Below, in pieces: positions 63,171 through 64,000 of a DNA stretch of 64,000 nt; positions within the stretch are counted from its first letter, which is position 1, and each line of letters starts with the position of its first letter. The translations under genes and the position numbers were made by a program. Location: the NCBI GenBank assembly GCA_041633555.1, contig JBFKFZ010000001.1, forward strand, positions 62,001-126,000, written 5' to 3'. The DNA is from JAHEAO01 sp041633555. GTDB lineage: Bacteria > Pseudomonadota > Alphaproteobacteria > Rhodobacterales > Rhodobacteraceae. The notes below the pieces were generated by a model that was not told the DNA's origin, ran no database searches, and saw only the letters and a list, made by a program, of their open reading frames with translations.

Positions 63171-64000
63171 TTATTCGGGAACCTCGAAGACCTGACCGGG
63201 ATAGATCAGGTCGGGGTCGCGAATCCGGTCCCTGTTGGCCTCGAACACCCGGACATAGAGGATCCCTTCGCCGTAGCTCCGGCTGGCGATGCCCCACAGG
63301 GTGTTGCCGGGCTGCACGGTCACCAGTGACAGCTTGATCCCGCTTTCGGGCGCGGTACCGGCGCCAAGCTCGGCGATTGCAGCCGGTTCCTCGCGTTTGA
63401 ACGGCGTCTCGACCCGCGAGACGACGATGCCCTCTTCGTCCACCTCGTCGATTCGCAGGACATATATGCCCGTTTCAACCTCGGGCAGCGGCGCTTTCCA
63501 GCGGCCGGATTCCTCGATCCGCTGGGTCTGGACCGGCCTGTTGTCCAGATAGACATGGACAAAGCCATCGCCGGTGCCGCGGCCCGCCAGCGTGACCTCC
63601 CCGCCCGGATCATAGGTGATCGAGTCGAGCGCGATATCGGTTACAAGGTCCGGCGCCTCTCCGCCGGACTGCAGCACATCGATCCCGGCTTCGGTCGCCA
63701 GAAGCACGGCCGGTGCGCCCTCGCTCGCTGTCGTATCAGCCCCTGGATCATCGGCCGGACCCGCTGCAGCCGTTTCGACACCCGGCGCGGCGCTGACCTC
63801 CGGTGCAGTGGTTGGCTCGGCCGACCCGCCATCGGGGCCAGCCGGGGCATCAACGGCTGCCACCTCCATAGTCTCGGCCTCAGTCTCGTCAGTAGCTCCC
63901 GCCGCCACCGTTTCCTGCTCGGCCTCCGGTTCCTCATCGTCACCGGCGAATGGAGCGATGATCACGTTCTCCACCGAGGCAATATCCATGCCGTCACCGG
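63171..64000 (-). CDS. LysM domain protein, cut by the window edge
   Basis: The C-terminal part, at least 276 residues, of a protein whose frame runs off the right edge; the ATG at 63989 is probably internal. The last 50 residues are a LysM domain (VTVQPGNTLWGIASRSYGEG, ANRDRIRDPDLIYPGQVFEVP) that binds peptidoglycan. Before it are an Ig-like strand region with GGEVTLAGRGTGDGFVHVYL and a long Ala/Pro/Glu-rich linker. Such proteins are usually periplasmic. The window does not show a signal peptide. Confidence 0.85.
   Translation of the reverse strand, partial: GDGMDIASVENVIIAPFAGDDEEPEAEQETVAAGATDETEAETMEVAAVDAPAGPDGGSAEPTTAPEVSAAPGVETAAAGPADDPGADTTASEGAPAVLLATEAGIDVLQSGGEAPDLVTDIALDSITYDPGGEVTLAGRGTGDGFVHVYLDNRPVQTQRIEESGRWKAPLPEVETGIYVLRIDEVDEEGIVVSRVETPFKREEPAAIAELGAGTAPESGIKLSLVTVQPGNTLWGIASRSYGEGILYVRVFEANRDRIRDPDLIYPGQVFEVPE

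Overview
The window is about 64 kb of high-GC DNA from an alphaproteobacterium, most likely a member of the Rhodobacterales (Paracoccaceae/Roseobacteraceae). The pointers are the NepR-EcfG-PhyR general stress locus, many solute-binding-protein-dependent ABC and TRAP transporters, a class I PHA synthase, and a chromosomal yfgM-like/bamB/der block. This placement is inferred from gene content, not from a phylogenetic test.

Layout. 0.3-1.8 kb: two unrecognised proteins, one acidic with an internal tandem repeat and one lysine-rich. 2.2-8.6 kb: general stress response. nepR, ecfG and a HWE/HisKA_2 sensor kinase are translationally coupled and divergent from phyR. Around them are candidate targets (AI-2E family transporter, DUF1328, DUF883, holin-like protein), three of whose start regions carry exact EcfG-type promoters (GGAAC-N16/17-CGTT). 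8.7-11.5 kb: an M24 hydrolase and an Asp/Glu-racemase-fold protein, preceded by what look like decayed tails of a CoA-transferase and a short-chain dehydrogenase, then a small secreted protein. 11.8-18.2 kb: polyamine-type ABC transporter, aldehyde dehydrogenase and LysR regulator. 18.4-27.5 kb: glycine-betaine-type ABC transporter with a fused double permease, two choline-kinase-like proteins, a methyltransferase and a dimethylglycine/sarcosine dehydrogenase-type enzyme. 27.8-34.7 kb: TRAP transporter with a hydantoinase/oxoprolinase pair. 34.9-36.8 kb: YejA-like solute-binding protein. 36.9-48.3 kb: branched-chain keto acid dehydrogenase operon (E1a, E1b, E2, E3) running on into an acyl-CoA dehydrogenase, PHA synthase and an alpha/beta hydrolase, with an Lrp-type regulator and a divergent amino acid dehydrogenase.

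48.3-51.7 kb is a small accessory islet beside a tRNA-Val(UAC). It holds a partial IS66 element (tnpA and tnpB without tnpC), a DUF1737 protein, orphan small ORFs and a 5'-truncated tyrosine recombinase whose HxxR motif lacks its histidine. 51.8-56.2 kb is housekeeping: site-2 protease-like peptidase, Der, BamB and a YfgM-like protein. 56.4-64 kb carries an RND efflux pair with an unusually long pump, an Atm1-type ABC exporter, and a LysM protein cut by the window edge.

Together the genes describe a heterotroph that imports and demethylates methylated amines, takes up polyamines and organic acids, burns branched-chain amino acids with a possible link to PHA storage, and has an EcfG-controlled stress response. 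No CRISPR array, rRNA, prophage module or obvious new defence system was seen. The best leads are the stress promoters with their targets, the kinase placed between a betaine-type importer and a demethylating enzyme, PHA genes inside the bkd operon, and the decayed islet.
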